64,000 nucleotides of DNA from Ilyobacter polytropus DSM 2926 (lineage in GTDB: Bacteria; Fusobacteriota; Fusobacteriia; Fusobacteriales; Fusobacteriaceae): contig NC_014632.1 of the NCBI RefSeq assembly GCF_000165505.1, positions 1,736,001-1,800,000 on the forward strand. The letters run 5' to 3'. Made by a program: the position numbers and the translations under genes. The notes under the pieces are model-generated. The model saw nothing but the letters and a program-made list of their open reading frames with translations, was not told the origin of the DNA and ran no database searches. This document shows positions 1-8,135 of this stretch, piece after piece (the first letter of the stretch is position 1; the number at the start of each line of letters is the position of its first letter).

Positions 1-37
1 GAAGTTTTGCAGCTGGATTAAAATGTCTCATGTCCAT
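1..37 (-). CDS. ykoC: ECF transporter T component YkoC, N-terminal fragment cut by window edge
   Basis: Only the first 12 codons are in the window, reading MDMRHFNPAAKL, which fits the start of ECF transporter transmembrane (T) components. A ribosome-binding site GAGGTG lies just upstream, inside the end of the ATPase gene, so the two genes overlap by 20 bases and are translationally coupled. Its place as fourth gene after ykoF, ykoE and ykoD matches the known ykoFEDC thiamine/HMP operon. Most of the gene lies outside the window, so the name rests mainly on context. Confidence 0.65.
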   Translation of the reverse strand, partial: MDMRHFNPAAKL

Positions 38-1691
38 AAATATTCACCTCATTCATGAGTTTCATTCTATAAGGCAGATCAAGTCCACTCTTTCTGATTA
101 TTTCATTTTCATTCCAAAGCTCTTCAGTATCTCCGTTGTATAGAATTTCACCCTGAGACATGACAGCAATTCTATTTGCATAGGAATCTACTAAATCTAA
201 ATCATGAGTGATCATAAATATAGTCATTCCTTGCTGATTTAGTTCAGTAAGTTTTTTCATTAGCATGATAGTGTTCTTCTCATCCTGACCAAAAGTAGGC
301 TCGTCCAAAATTAAGATTTTTCGATCTCCAACTAGCATCGTTGCAACAGAAAGGCGTCTTTTCTGTCCTCCAGAAAGGCTAAAGGGATTATTAGCAGCAT
401 AGTTATCCAGATGAAAAGTTTTTAATAAACTGTTCACCTTTTCATTTCTGTTTTTTTCATCAAAATATAGTTGATCTATGCTATATGCAACTTCTGACCA
501 TACTGTGTCTTCTAAAAATTGGTGTTCAGGATTTTGAAAAACGTAACCTATCAAGTCATAAAGTTCTCGTTCTTTGTATACAGTTAATTTTTTCCCAGAG
601 ATGGAAAGGCTGCCACTAGATATGTCCACAAGCCTAAGTATAACCTTTGAAAGTGTCGATTTACCACTCCCATTTCCTCCGACCAAGGCAAAAAAATCCC
701 CTTCATTCACAGTTAGATCGATTTCTTTTAAAATCCTCCGATCTTTTGTATACCCAGCGGATAATTTTTCCAGCTCAAGTATCGGTCTCTTTCCAATATT
801 TGCTGTCTTATTGGGAGTTTTATAGTTGTCTTCTATTACTTTTTTTAATAACGTCTGAGATATCTTCTCTTTTTTTAGTTCCCCTATACTACAGGGAACT
901 CCATTAAAGATATGCCCCTTATCCTTTAGCTCCCAGTAGATTCTTAGACTGTGAGGACACCATATTCCCTTTTCCCTAAGCAGCTCACCGTGCTTATAGA
1001 ACATCTCACGAATATCCCCGTCACAAAGTATTCTGCCACCTCTATCAATAACAATAAGACGGTCTAGAAATGAAATCCAGTTTTCCAGATTATGTTCTAC
1101 CACCATTAGCCCCTTGCCCTTGTCACCGGCCTTTTTAGAAGACTTTACCACCTGTCGTCGACCTTTGGGATCCAAATTTGCCGTCGGTTCATCTAGCAAA
1201 AGCATCTTAGAATCAATAGCCGAAATAGATGAAAGTGCAAGTCTTTGCAGTTCACCGCCAGACAGGGTATTAATAAGATGATTTACCTTTTCCTTTGGAA
1301 AGTCAAAGTCTTCCATTGATTTATTTATTATCTCAGGCATAATATCCGGATCGATACATTGGTTTTCCAAACCAAAAGCTACCTCGTCCTTTGGGTATAG
1401 GGAGCAAAACTGACTTTCAGGATTTTGAAATACTATGCCAAAAATACGTGCTGTATCAGATAACTGCATATCATTAACTGATATACCGTCTACTAAAATA
1501 TCTCCAGTTACATCGGCATTGTCATCTCTTTGAATAATCCCCATAAGAGATAAAAGCAGCGTGGATTTACCACTGCCGCTTTCACCTAAGATAAGAATTC
1601 GCTCTTGAGTATTAAATTTTATATTGATGTCTTGCAGAACAGTCTCCCCATTGATTTTAACCGATAAGTTGCGAACATCTATTATTGCCAT
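18..1691 (-). CDS. ykoD: Dual-ATPase subunit of thiamine/HMP ECF transporter (YkoD-like)
   Basis: A 557-residue cytoplasmic ATPase with two fused ABC domains. The first has a Walker A motif GESGSGKST at residues 36-44, a signature LSGGE and a Walker B ending LLLDEP. The second has Walker A GGNGSGKST, signature LSGGQ and LILDEP. ECF transporters use a pair of such ATPase domains to power uptake through an S component, here the adjacent YkoE-like protein. The start codon overlaps the ykoE stop (TAATG), and the 3' end overlaps ykoC. Thiamine or hydroxymethylpyrimidine as substrate is inferred from the operon and its TPP riboswitch; the ATPase alone does not show it. Confidence 0.9.
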   Translation of the reverse strand: MAIIDVRNLSVKINGETVLQDINIKFNTQERILILGESGSGKSTLLLSLMGIIQRDDNADVTGDILVDGISVNDMQLSDTARIFGIVFQNPESQFCSLYPKDEVAFGLENQCIDPDIMPEIINKSMEDFDFPKEKVNHLINTLSGGELQRLALSSISAIDSKMLLLDEPTANLDPKGRRQVVKSSKKAGDKGKGLMVVEHNLENWISFLDRLIVIDRGGRILCDGDIREMFYKHGELLREKGIWCPHSLRIYWELKDKGHIFNGVPCSIGELKKEKISQTLLKKVIEDNYKTPNKTANIGKRPILELEKLSAGYTKDRRILKEIDLTVNEGDFFALVGGNGSGKSTLSKVILRLVDISSGSLSISGKKLTVYKERELYDLIGYVFQNPEHQFLEDTVWSEVAYSIDQLYFDEKNRNEKVNSLLKTFHLDNYAANNPFSLSGGQKRRLSVATMLVGDRKILILDEPTFGQDEKNTIMLMKKLTELNQQGMTIFMITHDLDLVDSYANRIAVMSQGEILYNGDTEELWNENEIIRKSGLDLPYRMKLMNEVNIYGHETF

Positions 1692-2281
1692 TATGCATTT
1701 ACTCTCTTTTCAGCTCTTTTACGCCCTAACGGGAATGAAGACAATGCACCTGTAGCTGCAAGTCCGTCACCGATCCATTTACCAAGTAAACCAGAAAGTA
1801 CAGCACCTGATACTAAACGTACAGCTAGCATAGCTGCTAGCATCCCCAATGCAAATTTTGAATATCCATAGGCAAAATAATTATAAATAAAACTTGTTAC
1901 ACTTGCCCCCATACCTGCTAAAACCAAAACAGGTGTTGAGTACTTTTTCCACCCAGTTGCAGCAAAAACTGCCTCACAACCAAGACCTTGAATGGCGGCA
2001 CCCACAAATACCATTATACCAGAAGGTGTCCCTAATATAACCTCACCTAAAGCAGCCATAAGCTCAGCACCAAGGGCAATCCCAGGCTTACGGATAATGT
2101 ATGCCCCTGTAATTGATGCTGTGAACCAAATACCATACACTATATCAAGTCCGATAGGTCCAAATGCGGCATTGGCAAAGGCCCAGATAGTGATACCACC
2201 TAGATACATAGCCCCAAAGGCAACGCCTAGTACACACAAAACTATAATGTCTTTTAACGTCCAACCAAATTTTTTAGTCAT
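1691..2281 (-). CDS. ykoE: ECF transporter S component YkoE (thiamine/HMP-binding membrane subunit)
   Basis: A 196-residue hydrophobic protein with about five or six membrane segments. It is rich in small residues and ends in a short basic tail, the normal length and style of an ECF S component of the YkoE family. S components bind the vitamin and are powered by the T subunit and ATPases encoded next in the operon. A strong ribosome-binding site (GGGGGA) precedes the ATG. The stop codon overlaps the ATPase start, showing co-translation. Substrate (thiamine or its pyrimidine moiety) is inferred from the riboswitch and the neighbouring ykoF. Confidence 0.88.
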   Translation of the reverse strand: MTKKFGWTLKDIIVLCVLGVAFGAMYLGGITIWAFANAAFGPIGLDIVYGIWFTASITGAYIIRKPGIALGAELMAALGEVILGTPSGIMVFVGAAIQGLGCEAVFAATGWKKYSTPVLVLAGMGASVTSFIYNYFAYGYSKFALGMLAAMLAVRLVSGAVLSGLLGKWIGDGLAATGALSSFPLGRKRAEKRVNA

Positions 2282-2359
2282 TTTTTTGTTCCCCCTTTAA
2301 TTTTTGCTTTCTCTTTTATTAAATAGAAAAATAATTAAACTACACTTTAATGATATGAA

Positions 2360-2959
2360 TTATACCTCAATTTTTTCTTTTGCCTTTGATGGGCTTCCCT
2401 TTGAAAATGTTGCATGAATAATTGTATGGGGAATCCTTTTAGATACACCTTCAAAAGATGTCTCAAGTAAATTAAAGATAGATTTTGCAGTTCCGTCAAG
2501 TCTTGTACAATAATGATAACTTTCCACATCTACATTAGAAAGAGCCATGGCTTTTTCAACCTCCTCTACAATCACCGGAAAATACTGGTCACTCCCCAAA
2601 GGATAAAGAGACCAGGCACAGGCCACCGGCATATCTTCCATAGGAAGATCCACATATTTAGGCTCAGAATCAAAATCAAAATCTTCCGGCACATCACCAG
2701 GACATCCTACTGAAAATAAAACATCGGCAACAACATGCCCCCCGGCATCAGATGCTCGTAAAAAAAGTTCTTTTACATAAGCAAAGACACGCTCTCTGTT
2801 TCCTTGTATTGTAGTTCCTAGATCGTCTGTCATAACAGCCAGTCCTGTAGAGTCTGTTTTTTTTATCGCCCCTAAGATCACATCTACAAAATTATCCTGC
2901 ATAGGATAGATTCCTATTCTCGCACCAACAACATCACTTGTTCCACATTTTAAATTCAA
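2360..2959 (-). CDS. ykoF: YkoF-like thiamine/HMP-binding protein
   Basis: A 199-residue soluble protein whose sequence (GARIGIYPMQDNFVDVILGA near the N terminus, then a second related half) fits the YkoF family, a tandem ferredoxin-like fold that binds thiamine and HMP. It is the first gene after a TPP riboswitch and is followed by the S component, ATPase and T component, as in Bacillus ykoFEDC. The start is probably TTG at 2959, chosen because AGGGGGA sits nine bases upstream; no ATG in this frame precedes the conserved region. The exact role in transport is not settled for the family. Confidence 0.85.
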   Translation of the reverse strand: MNLKCGTSDVVGARIGIYPMQDNFVDVILGAIKKTDSTGLAVMTDDLGTTIQGNRERVFAYVKELFLRASDAGGHVVADVLFSVGCPGDVPEDFDFDSEPKYVDLPMEDMPVACAWSLYPLGSDQYFPVIVEEVEKAMALSNVDVESYHYCTRLDGTAKSIFNLLETSFEGVSKRIPHTIIHATFSKGSPSKAKEKIEV

Positions 2960-3034
2960 CTGTCATTCCCCCTATTTTTCCCTGTATATTTTATAAAATT
3001 AATTTAAATCCTATTTAAAATATAAACTAAAGCA

Positions 3035-3068
3035 TAAAAAAAAGTCATAAACCATAAGTTTATGACTT
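3035..3068 (-). terminator. Intrinsic terminator, expression platform of the TPP riboswitch
   Basis: On the minus strand the arms AAGTCATAAAC and GTTTATGACTT form an 11-bp perfect stem with a five-base loop, followed by eight T residues. It lies between the riboswitch and ykoF, so TPP binding would be expected to allow this terminator to form and stop transcription of the transport operon. Confidence 0.8.
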
Positions 3069-3111
3069 AATCTTTGCAGTATAAATAGCATAAGTGCTCG
3101 ATTAATTGTCT

Positions 3112-3200
3112 AAAATCCCTACGGTAGCATTACCTACATCAGGTTATAAGGGTTCAGAACTAACAAAGTTCAATCTCAGCACGCTTTCAGCAGCTCCCCA
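3112..3200 (-). promoter_or_regulatory. TPP (THI-box) riboswitch
   Basis: Read on the minus strand the segment begins GGGGAGCTGCTGAAAGC and contains the conserved GCTGAGA, then ACCCTTATAACCTGATG and GGTAATGCTACCGTAGGGA. These are the hallmark blocks of the thi-box: pyrimidine-sensor helix CTGAGA, ACCTGAT, and the closing GGGGA/TAGGGA P1 elements. It precedes ykoFEDC, a typical TPP-regulated thiamine-precursor uptake operon. A terminator follows 44 bases downstream, so control is probably by transcription attenuation. Confidence 0.95.
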
Positions 3201-3498
3201 ATTACTTGATTTTATTAAATTTAATATAATTCATACTACTACAGAGAAGTAAATAAGTCAATATAATATACCATTTAAAATACCTAGTGTCATATAGTTT
3301 CTATGGAATCTTTACCTATGAAATAATTCTAATTTTGATACTTATTTTGTGCTCTATTTACTCCTTTGATTCAGTTAGATTGAATAATCGATCTAAGTTG
3401 GTGCCTTTATTCAAATTAAAATATTTAATTTCTAAAAAGTAATACTAAATAAAGAAGTTAATTTATGAAAGTTTCCAGCAATTATCAGCTTGAGTTGA
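3201..3498. other. Intergenic region between TPP riboswitch and nitroreductase
   Basis: About 300 A+T-rich bases that hold the promoter of the thiamine operon on one side and the 3' flank of the nitroreductase on the other. I see no convincing gene. An open frame on the plus strand in 3465-3665 is antisense to the nitroreductase and is not supported. Confidence 0.5.
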
Positions 3499-4086
3499 CT
3501 AATAATTATCGGCCTTATTATAGTGAATTACCTGAGACAGATCCTTTACATTTTTCGGAGAAATATTCATATCTGTATAACCTACTGCCATCATCTCAAA
3601 TATCTCAAAATACTCAGGAATACCCAAAAGCTCCTTTGTTTTCATTTCTACCTTGGGATTTCTAAAAGCTGACACCCACATAGAAGCTAGACCTAAACTC
3701 GTGGCAGCAAGCTGCATACTCATAAAAGCACTGGCAAGGGTACTAGAGAATGTAAAATTCCACCAATTATCGTTATCTTTTACAGAAACAGGACCACGTT
3801 CTCTCACTCTAGGATCACCGTATAACAGAATATAAACAGGGGCATCTACAAACCCCTTAGAAGTTTTTCCTTCACCTATTCCATCAATAAGATACTGAGT
3901 AACTTCATTTTTATAATTTTCATCATCTATTACGACAAATTCCCAGGGCTGAGAGTTGAATCCAGAAGGAGACTGTATTCCGACTTTTATAATTTTTTCA
4001 ATATCTTCCCTTGAAACTTTTTGAGTGGTAAACTTTCTTACAGATCTTCTCTTAGTTGCTATCTCCAATAAATTATCATAATTCAT
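3499..4086 (-). CDS. Nitroreductase family FMN-dependent oxidoreductase
   Basis: A 195-residue flavoprotein of the nitroreductase fold. The N terminus has the family signature RRSVRKFTTQKVSREDIEKI (FMN-phosphate contacts RRSVR) and then SPSGFNSQPWEFVV. These enzymes use NAD(P)H and FMN to reduce nitro groups, quinones or related electrophiles in the cytoplasm. The true substrate cannot be read from sequence. The gene starts with ATG after GGGAGAGAAC. Its promoter carries two copies of a palindrome that also lies in front of the MarR gene at 5898, so it is probably repressed by that MarR protein and induced by a toxic small molecule. Confidence 0.88.
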   Translation of the reverse strand: MNYDNLLEIATKRRSVRKFTTQKVSREDIEKIIKVGIQSPSGFNSQPWEFVVIDDENYKNEVTQYLIDGIGEGKTSKGFVDAPVYILLYGDPRVRERGPVSVKDNDNWWNFTFSSTLASAFMSMQLAATSLGLASMWVSAFRNPKVEMKTKELLGIPEYFEIFEMMAVGYTDMNISPKNVKDLSQVIHYNKADNY

Positions 4087-4140
4087 AGTTCTCTCCCTTT
4101 CATCAATTAAAATATGCCTGACGTGTTCAAATCACACTGC

Positions 4141-4170
4141 TTAACTTAGTAGACGTGTCTACTAAGTTAA
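4141..4170. promoter_or_regulatory. MarR-type operator, nitroreductase proximal copy
   Basis: Arms TTAACTTAGTAGAC and GTCTACTAAGTTAA are exact reverse complements, 14 bp each, separated only by GT. The site lies just downstream of the predicted -10 box of the nitroreductase, so bound repressor would block transcript initiation or early elongation. Its core TAGTAGAC-GT-GTCTACTA recurs at 4195 and, with one change, at 5866. Confidence 0.8.
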
Positions 4171-4180
4171 GTGTGAAACT

Positions 4181-4209
4181 ATTTTAACACAAAATAGTAG
4201 ACGTGTCTA
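4181..4209 (-). promoter_or_regulatory. Predicted nitroreductase promoter
   Basis: On the minus strand TAGACA (4209-4204) and TAAAAT (4186-4181) are separated by exactly 17 bases. The -35 box is embedded in the distal operator copy and the proximal copy lies just beyond the -10 box, so the two operators bracket the promoter. Confidence 0.6.
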
Positions 4210-4212
4210 CTA
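4195..4212. promoter_or_regulatory. MarR-type operator, nitroreductase distal copy
   Basis: The 18-bp core TAGTAGAC-GT-GTCTACTA is repeated here exactly. It covers the -35 hexamer of the nitroreductase promoter. Confidence 0.75.
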
Positions 4213-4346
4213 AAAAAGAGAACGTCTAAATTAATGTTTAGATAAAATAATTAATCACACAGTAATAGAAAATAGTTCAGAAAATAAATATTGTAAATTC
4301 ACCAGTGAAAAAGTTTATAAATAGGCTTTTTTTATCATTTAATTAT

Positions 4347-5591
4347 CTATTTGATCTTCAGGAATTTTTTAGGGTTGTTCACTGTCAAATTTTCAATAAA
4401 TTTCCTCTTATCATTTTGATTTAATTTTTTAGATTTATTAACAAGATTTTCCAAGTGTTTATAATAGTTGGCATATGAGCTGTCATAACACTCTTCAGAA
4501 ATAACCATAGGAACATCAGATCCCCATAAAAGTTTCGAACTGACACTGTACTTACCTTCTTTGAATTTCTTTAGATAATCTAGCTCTATTACTTTTTTCA
4601 AATTTTTAGAATAATCATTGATCTTACCAAAACTTTTTCCATAATTATAGGCAGATATATCAGAATAGGTATTTGGGTATCTCTGTAATAATTTTATTAT
4701 TGTGTAAGTCCAGGTATTTTTGTCAATTCCGTCAGAAAAAATTCTACCTGGATCAAGCATATCTTCTACTCCGTCCTCACCTCCAAAATGTGCAAAATTT
4801 ATTCTTAAGTTTTTAAGTTGGGGGTTTTCTTCTAAAAGATTCAACCAGTTCTGAGGATGAGTCATTCTATTTATGTCTTTACTTGAAAGTTCGGCACTGT
4901 AAGACCCCTTCTGACAGTGGACAGTTATTGGAATATCCTCTTTTATACACCATTTGTAAAATTCTATATATTTTTTTCTTTTATTCTTCTTAACTGGATA
5001 AGGATTAAAGCCTATTGGAGGATATATCTTTATCCCTAGTATACTCCCAGATATTAGGTTATTTATACTTGCATTTTTATTGGAAGAATCAGAATATTTT
5101 TTCCAAAGTTTTTTTACCGCATCAAGTCCGTTATCATCAAGCACAAGTTTCCTTAGATCAAAACCGATAAAAGGACATATTTTAATTTTATTTTTTGAAG
5201 CTTTTATTCCTTTAATCAGCCTTTGAGTCTGGAATTCCAAATTGGAAATTCCTAAACTATTTTCTTCTACTTCCTTTATACAATCAAAATCCATTATCAG
5301 TGGGGTTATGAGTGTTTTTGAGAGATCAATTTCTGGGATTTTGGATAAGTGTTCCTCAAATTTTATTATAGAATCTTTTAAATCTCTTTCAAAGAAACGA
5401 ATAAAATCTTCTTTCGTTGCGACAATGTCGTCCCCCTTTTTTATGAGATTAAAAGGAGCGAACAGCGTTATCCCTAGACTTTTTGTAAAACGGTTAATAG
5501 TATTTACATTGAGTTTTCCTTGGATAGTAGCGTATAGAGGTATATCTACAATGTTGAATATATGACAGTGGCAATCGATAAACTCATTCAT
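4347..5591 (-). CDS. Amidohydrolase family protein (TIM-barrel metal hydrolase)
   Basis: About 414 residues from the chosen start. The first residues MNEFIDCHCHIFN contain the HxH metal ligand pair of amidohydrolases (here HCHIF). Further ligands are visible as VHCQKGSYS in the middle, NFAHFGGEDG, and LWGSDVP near the C terminus, the usual final Asp. This fits the amidohydrolase_2 group of decarboxylases and lactonases. The start at 5591 is chosen because AGGAGG sits seven bases upstream; an in-frame ATG at 5642 lacks a ribosome-binding site. Substrate unknown. It lies inside the MarR/nitroreductase locus but has no copy of the palindromic operator directly upstream, so co-regulation is uncertain. 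Confidence 0.8.
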   Translation of the reverse strand: MNEFIDCHCHIFNIVDIPLYATIQGKLNVNTINRFTKSLGITLFAPFNLIKKGDDIVATKEDFIRFFERDLKDSIIKFEEHLSKIPEIDLSKTLITPLIMDFDCIKEVEENSLGISNLEFQTQRLIKGIKASKNKIKICPFIGFDLRKLVLDDNGLDAVKKLWKKYSDSSNKNASINNLISGSILGIKIYPPIGFNPYPVKKNKRKKYIEFYKWCIKEDIPITVHCQKGSYSAELSSKDINRMTHPQNWLNLLEENPQLKNLRINFAHFGGEDGVEDMLDPGRIFSDGIDKNTWTYTIIKLLQRYPNTYSDISAYNYGKSFGKINDYSKNLKKVIELDYLKKFKEGKYSVSSKLLWGSDVPMVISEECYDSSYANYYKHLENLVNKSKKLNQNDKRKFIENLTVNNPKKFLKIK

Positions 5592-5835
5592 ATTTTTTCC
5601 TCCTAACAATAATCTTGATATAATCATTGAATACCTGATCACTGAGGTCTTTTACTTAATTTATTGCTTCTATTTAGATTGTTCCAGTGAGTAAATAATA
5701 TTCCTTCTAATATTGAAACAGGGTAAAAAAACACTTTTTTAATGGAGAATTATAAAAAATTTAGAAACTCTTTTCCCTGCCATTGTCTTTCATATGTTTA
5801 CATAGTTCATCTTATTTTTTTCTTTTAAAATATGT

Positions 5836-5864
5836 TTGACATAAACCATCTATACTGTTAAAAT
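5836..5864 (+). promoter_or_regulatory. Promoter of the MarR gene
   Basis: TTGACA at 5836-5841, a 17-base spacer and TAAAAT at 5859-5864 make a near-consensus sigma-A promoter. The operator begins two bases after the -10 box, covering the expected transcription start. Confidence 0.8.
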
Positions 5865-5865
5865 T

Positions 5866-5883
5866 TAGTACACGTGTCTACTA
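5866..5883. promoter_or_regulatory. MarR autoregulatory operator
   Basis: TAGTACAC-GT-GTCTACTA differs by one base from the two operators of the nitroreductase at 4141-4212. Its position over the transcription start of the MarR gene suggests autorepression. Confidence 0.75.
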
Positions 5884-5897
5884 ATAAAGGAGGGCAT

Positions 5898-6335
5898 ATG
5901 GATAAACCTTTAGATAAAATTATGAATGATACAACAAGAGATATAAACAAATTTTTATCTCATCATATGGATCAGTATTCACTGGGAAATGGTCAGTTTG
6001 GTATTCTCTATGAAGTATCAAAAGAAGAGGGTATATGGCAAGAGGCAATAGCTCAGAGAAGAAATGTAGGAAAATCAGCAGTGGCAAAGTCTATAAAAAG
6101 GCTTATTGAAAACGGCTATCTTTACAGGAAAAAAGATGAAATAGATAAGAGAGCTTGGTGTCTATACTGTACTGAAAAAGGGAAGGATATGATCCCTGTA
6201 ATAGTAAACCTAATTGAAACTGTAAAAAAACTACTAACTAAAGGTTCTAGTGAAGAGGAGATAAAAATATTCAGGAAAGTTAATGAAAGGATGAGGAAGA
6301 ATATAGAGGATTATTTTAAGAGTATAGAGGGATAA
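5898..6335 (+). CDS. MarR family transcriptional regulator
   Basis: A 145-residue winged-helix repressor. The segment from about residue 45 to 95 (EGIWQEAIAQRRNVGKSAVAKSIKRLIENGYLYRKKDEIDKRAWCLYCTEKGKDM) has the recognition helix, the beta wing with DKRA and the following TEKG motif typical of MarR. The start is set at 5898 because AAGGAGGG lies just upstream; an earlier in-frame GTG at 5874 falls inside the operator. It is expected to bind the palindromes at 5866, 4195 and 4141 and so to control itself and the nitroreductase. The inducing ligand is not known. Confidence 0.9.
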   Translation: MDKPLDKIMNDTTRDINKFLSHHMDQYSLGNGQFGILYEVSKEEGIWQEAIAQRRNVGKSAVAKSIKRLIENGYLYRKKDEIDKRAWCLYCTEKGKDMIPVIVNLIETVKKLLTKGSSEEEIKIFRKVNERMRKNIEDYFKSIEG

Positions 6336-6693
6336 TCTAAAACTTTATCTATTCCATAATTACATATAAATTAACTTTTGACCCTTGGTGAAAGTTCCGT
6401 CAGAATATCCCTTAAATCAGATATTTATCCGTTATTTCCTTCTATATAATAAACTAAGAAAAGCACATAGGATTACCCTATGTGCTAACTAATTTTTACC
6501 CGAAATTTATCACCTATTTTCTTTAAAATATACAAATACTAAATTTCAGGTTTATGTACTTTTATCTTCACATATTAATTTTATCTGTCTTAATATTTAC
6601 CTTTAGCCTTTTCTTTAAGTTTTTAGGATATATCATTTTTTATTTTATTGGTATTCCATAATGATTTACCTGATATCTCTTGTAACCAGTAAT
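6336..6693. other. Intergenic region with a two-hairpin repeat element
   Basis: No gene seen. It holds one member of the dispersed two-hairpin element (about 6456-6560). The remainder is A+T-rich and unstructured. Confidence 0.6.
6456..6560 (-). repeat. Dispersed two-hairpin element, copy 1 (terminator of the LysM gene)
   Basis: The palindrome AGCACATAGG...CCTATGTGCT is followed by ACCCGAAATTTATCACC and, further on, AATTTCAGGT, a decayed version of the CCCGAAA/TTTCGGG stem seen in the copies at 16170, 42073 and 42532. On the minus strand the last hairpin ends in a TTTTC run and lies 3' of the LysM gene, so it probably serves as its terminator. Confidence 0.65.
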
Positions 6694-7533
6694 TTAGTTT
6701 TCAGGAATTCTAATCTCTTGACCAACATGGAGATAATCTGGATTTTCTATATTATTTTCTTCAGCTAGTTTTTCCCAAGACATATTATATTTTTGTCCTA
6801 TTTCAAATAAACTATCCCCTTTTTTAACAATATAAGTAGAAGGAAGTTCTTCCATTGCAGCAGTTTCACTAGTTCCCATCATTTCTGAGGCTTTCTCACT
6901 TACTGCTTCTGTCATTTCAGACGCTTTCTCTCCTACTGCCCCGGTCATTTCTGTTGCTCCTTCTTTCATTTCTGTGGCTTTCTCAGTTACTACTCCTGTC
7001 ATTTCAGACGCTTTCTCTCTTGCTGCCTCGGTCATTTCTGTTGTTCCTTCTTTCATTTCTGAGGCTTTCTCGGTTACTGCTTCTGTCATTTCAGACGCTT
7101 TCTCACTTACTGCCCCGGTCATTTCTGTTGCTCCTTCTTTCATTTCTGAGGCTTTCTCGGTTACTGCTCCTGTCATTTCAGACGCTTTCTCACTTACCGC
7201 CCCGGTCATTTCTGTTGCTCCTTCTTTCATTTCTGAGGCTTTCTCACTTACTGCTCCTGTCATTTCAGACGCTTTCTCTCCTGCTGCCTCGGTCATTTCT
7301 GTTGCTCCTTCTTTCATTTCTGAGGCTTTTTCACTTACTTCTTCTGTCATTTCAGACGCTTTCTCACTTACCGCCCCACTCATTTCTGTTGCTCCTTCTT
7401 TCATTTCTGTGGCTTTTTCACTTACTTCTTCTGTAACCACAGGCGTATTTTCTGTTGCGGTCTCTTCTTTAGGTTTTTTATCACCACATGCCAGTATTGA
7501 AAGGACAGCTAATAATATTAATAATTTTTTCAT
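6694..7533 (-). CDS. Lipoprotein with six 29-residue tandem repeats and a C-terminal LysM domain
   Basis: 279 residues. The N terminus MKKLLILLAVLSILACGDKK is a lipoprotein signal with lipobox LSILAC, so the mature protein is anchored by Cys16. Residues about 38-222 are built from six tandem units of 29 residues (87 bases) alternating an 18-residue part such as EKASEMKEGATEMTGAV with an 11-residue part such as SEKASEMTGAV. The pattern predicts a long amphipathic helix with an 11-residue period like that of LEA and apolipoprotein-type proteins. The last 50 residues (YIVKKGDSLFEIGQKYNMSWEKLAEENNI) are a LysM peptidoglycan-binding domain. It may tether a membrane to the wall; that is inference. 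Confidence 0.85.
   Translation of the reverse strand: MKKLLILLAVLSILACGDKKPKEETATENTPVVTEEVSEKATEMKEGATEMSGAVSEKASEMTEEVSEKASEMKEGATEMTEAAGEKASEMTGAVSEKASEMKEGATEMTGAVSEKASEMTGAVTEKASEMKEGATEMTGAVSEKASEMTEAVTEKASEMKEGTTEMTEAAREKASEMTGVVTEKATEMKEGATEMTGAVGEKASEMTEAVSEKASEMMGTSETAAMEELPSTYIVKKGDSLFEIGQKYNMSWEKLAEENNIENPDYLHVGQEIRIPEN
6890..7425 (-). repeat. Tandem 87-bp coding repeats in the LysM lipoprotein gene
   Basis: Six near-identical units are recognisable by the recurring segments CATTTCTGTTGCTCCTTC and CATTTCAGACGCTTTCTC on the plus strand. Such arrays change copy number by slippage or recombination, so length variation between strains is expected. Confidence 0.8.
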
Positions 7534-8135
7534 AAAAAGTCCTCCTTATTAACATAACCTCTATAATATTTAGATTATATTTTAGATGGCGACCTTATTT
7601 TCTTTATGCAAACAATTAACAATTCCCAAAGCTTAGGTATTTTTCCCGGTTCATTTAGAATATATTTTTAAAACGTCGTCACCTTTTGTCCGTTTCTATG
7701 CAACTCACAATTGACTAGTAACATTTGAGTTAATTCTACTTATAATCCCTCCTTAATATTATTTCCGAACTGATAACTATTTGACAATAATCTCTACACC
7801 AAACCAAACAAACAGATAAAATCAATTTTAAGTATCTCAATATATATTTACAAGTCAGTATTAAAAAACCCTTTTTTATCATTACTCATGTAGTTAAAAG
7901 ATCTCAAATAGAAATAAAACATATTCCAACTGTAAAAATTAAAATTCAACACCTTGTTTGTCCTTGAAATTTAACCTGATAGAGAGTATACTTTGTGAGT
8001 TGAATTTTTATTCAAAAAAATTAAAAGTAAAATAAGCAGCAAAAATAATATTTTAATCTTGACTACAGATCCAAAATTAAAAGGGACATTATATTGCTGG
8101 GACTGTAAACTCCCATAATCCAGAAAAGAGGTTTT
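7534..8135. other. Intergenic region upstream of the MFS gene
   Basis: About 600 A+T-rich bases between divergent genes. I find no convincing gene, RNA or large repeat. The promoters of the lipoprotein (left) and the MFS carrier (right) should be here. Confidence 0.5.

Noticed and set aside
6890-7425. Regular tandem repeats that could suggest a CRISPR array
   Set aside because: The 87-bp units are continuous, lie in frame within a lipoprotein gene and have no spacers; no cas genes are present.
6974-7552. Long plus-strand open frames of 160-192 codons across the LysM gene
   Set aside because: They are antisense products of the repeats and lack ribosome-binding sites; the minus-strand protein has a lipobox and a LysM domain.
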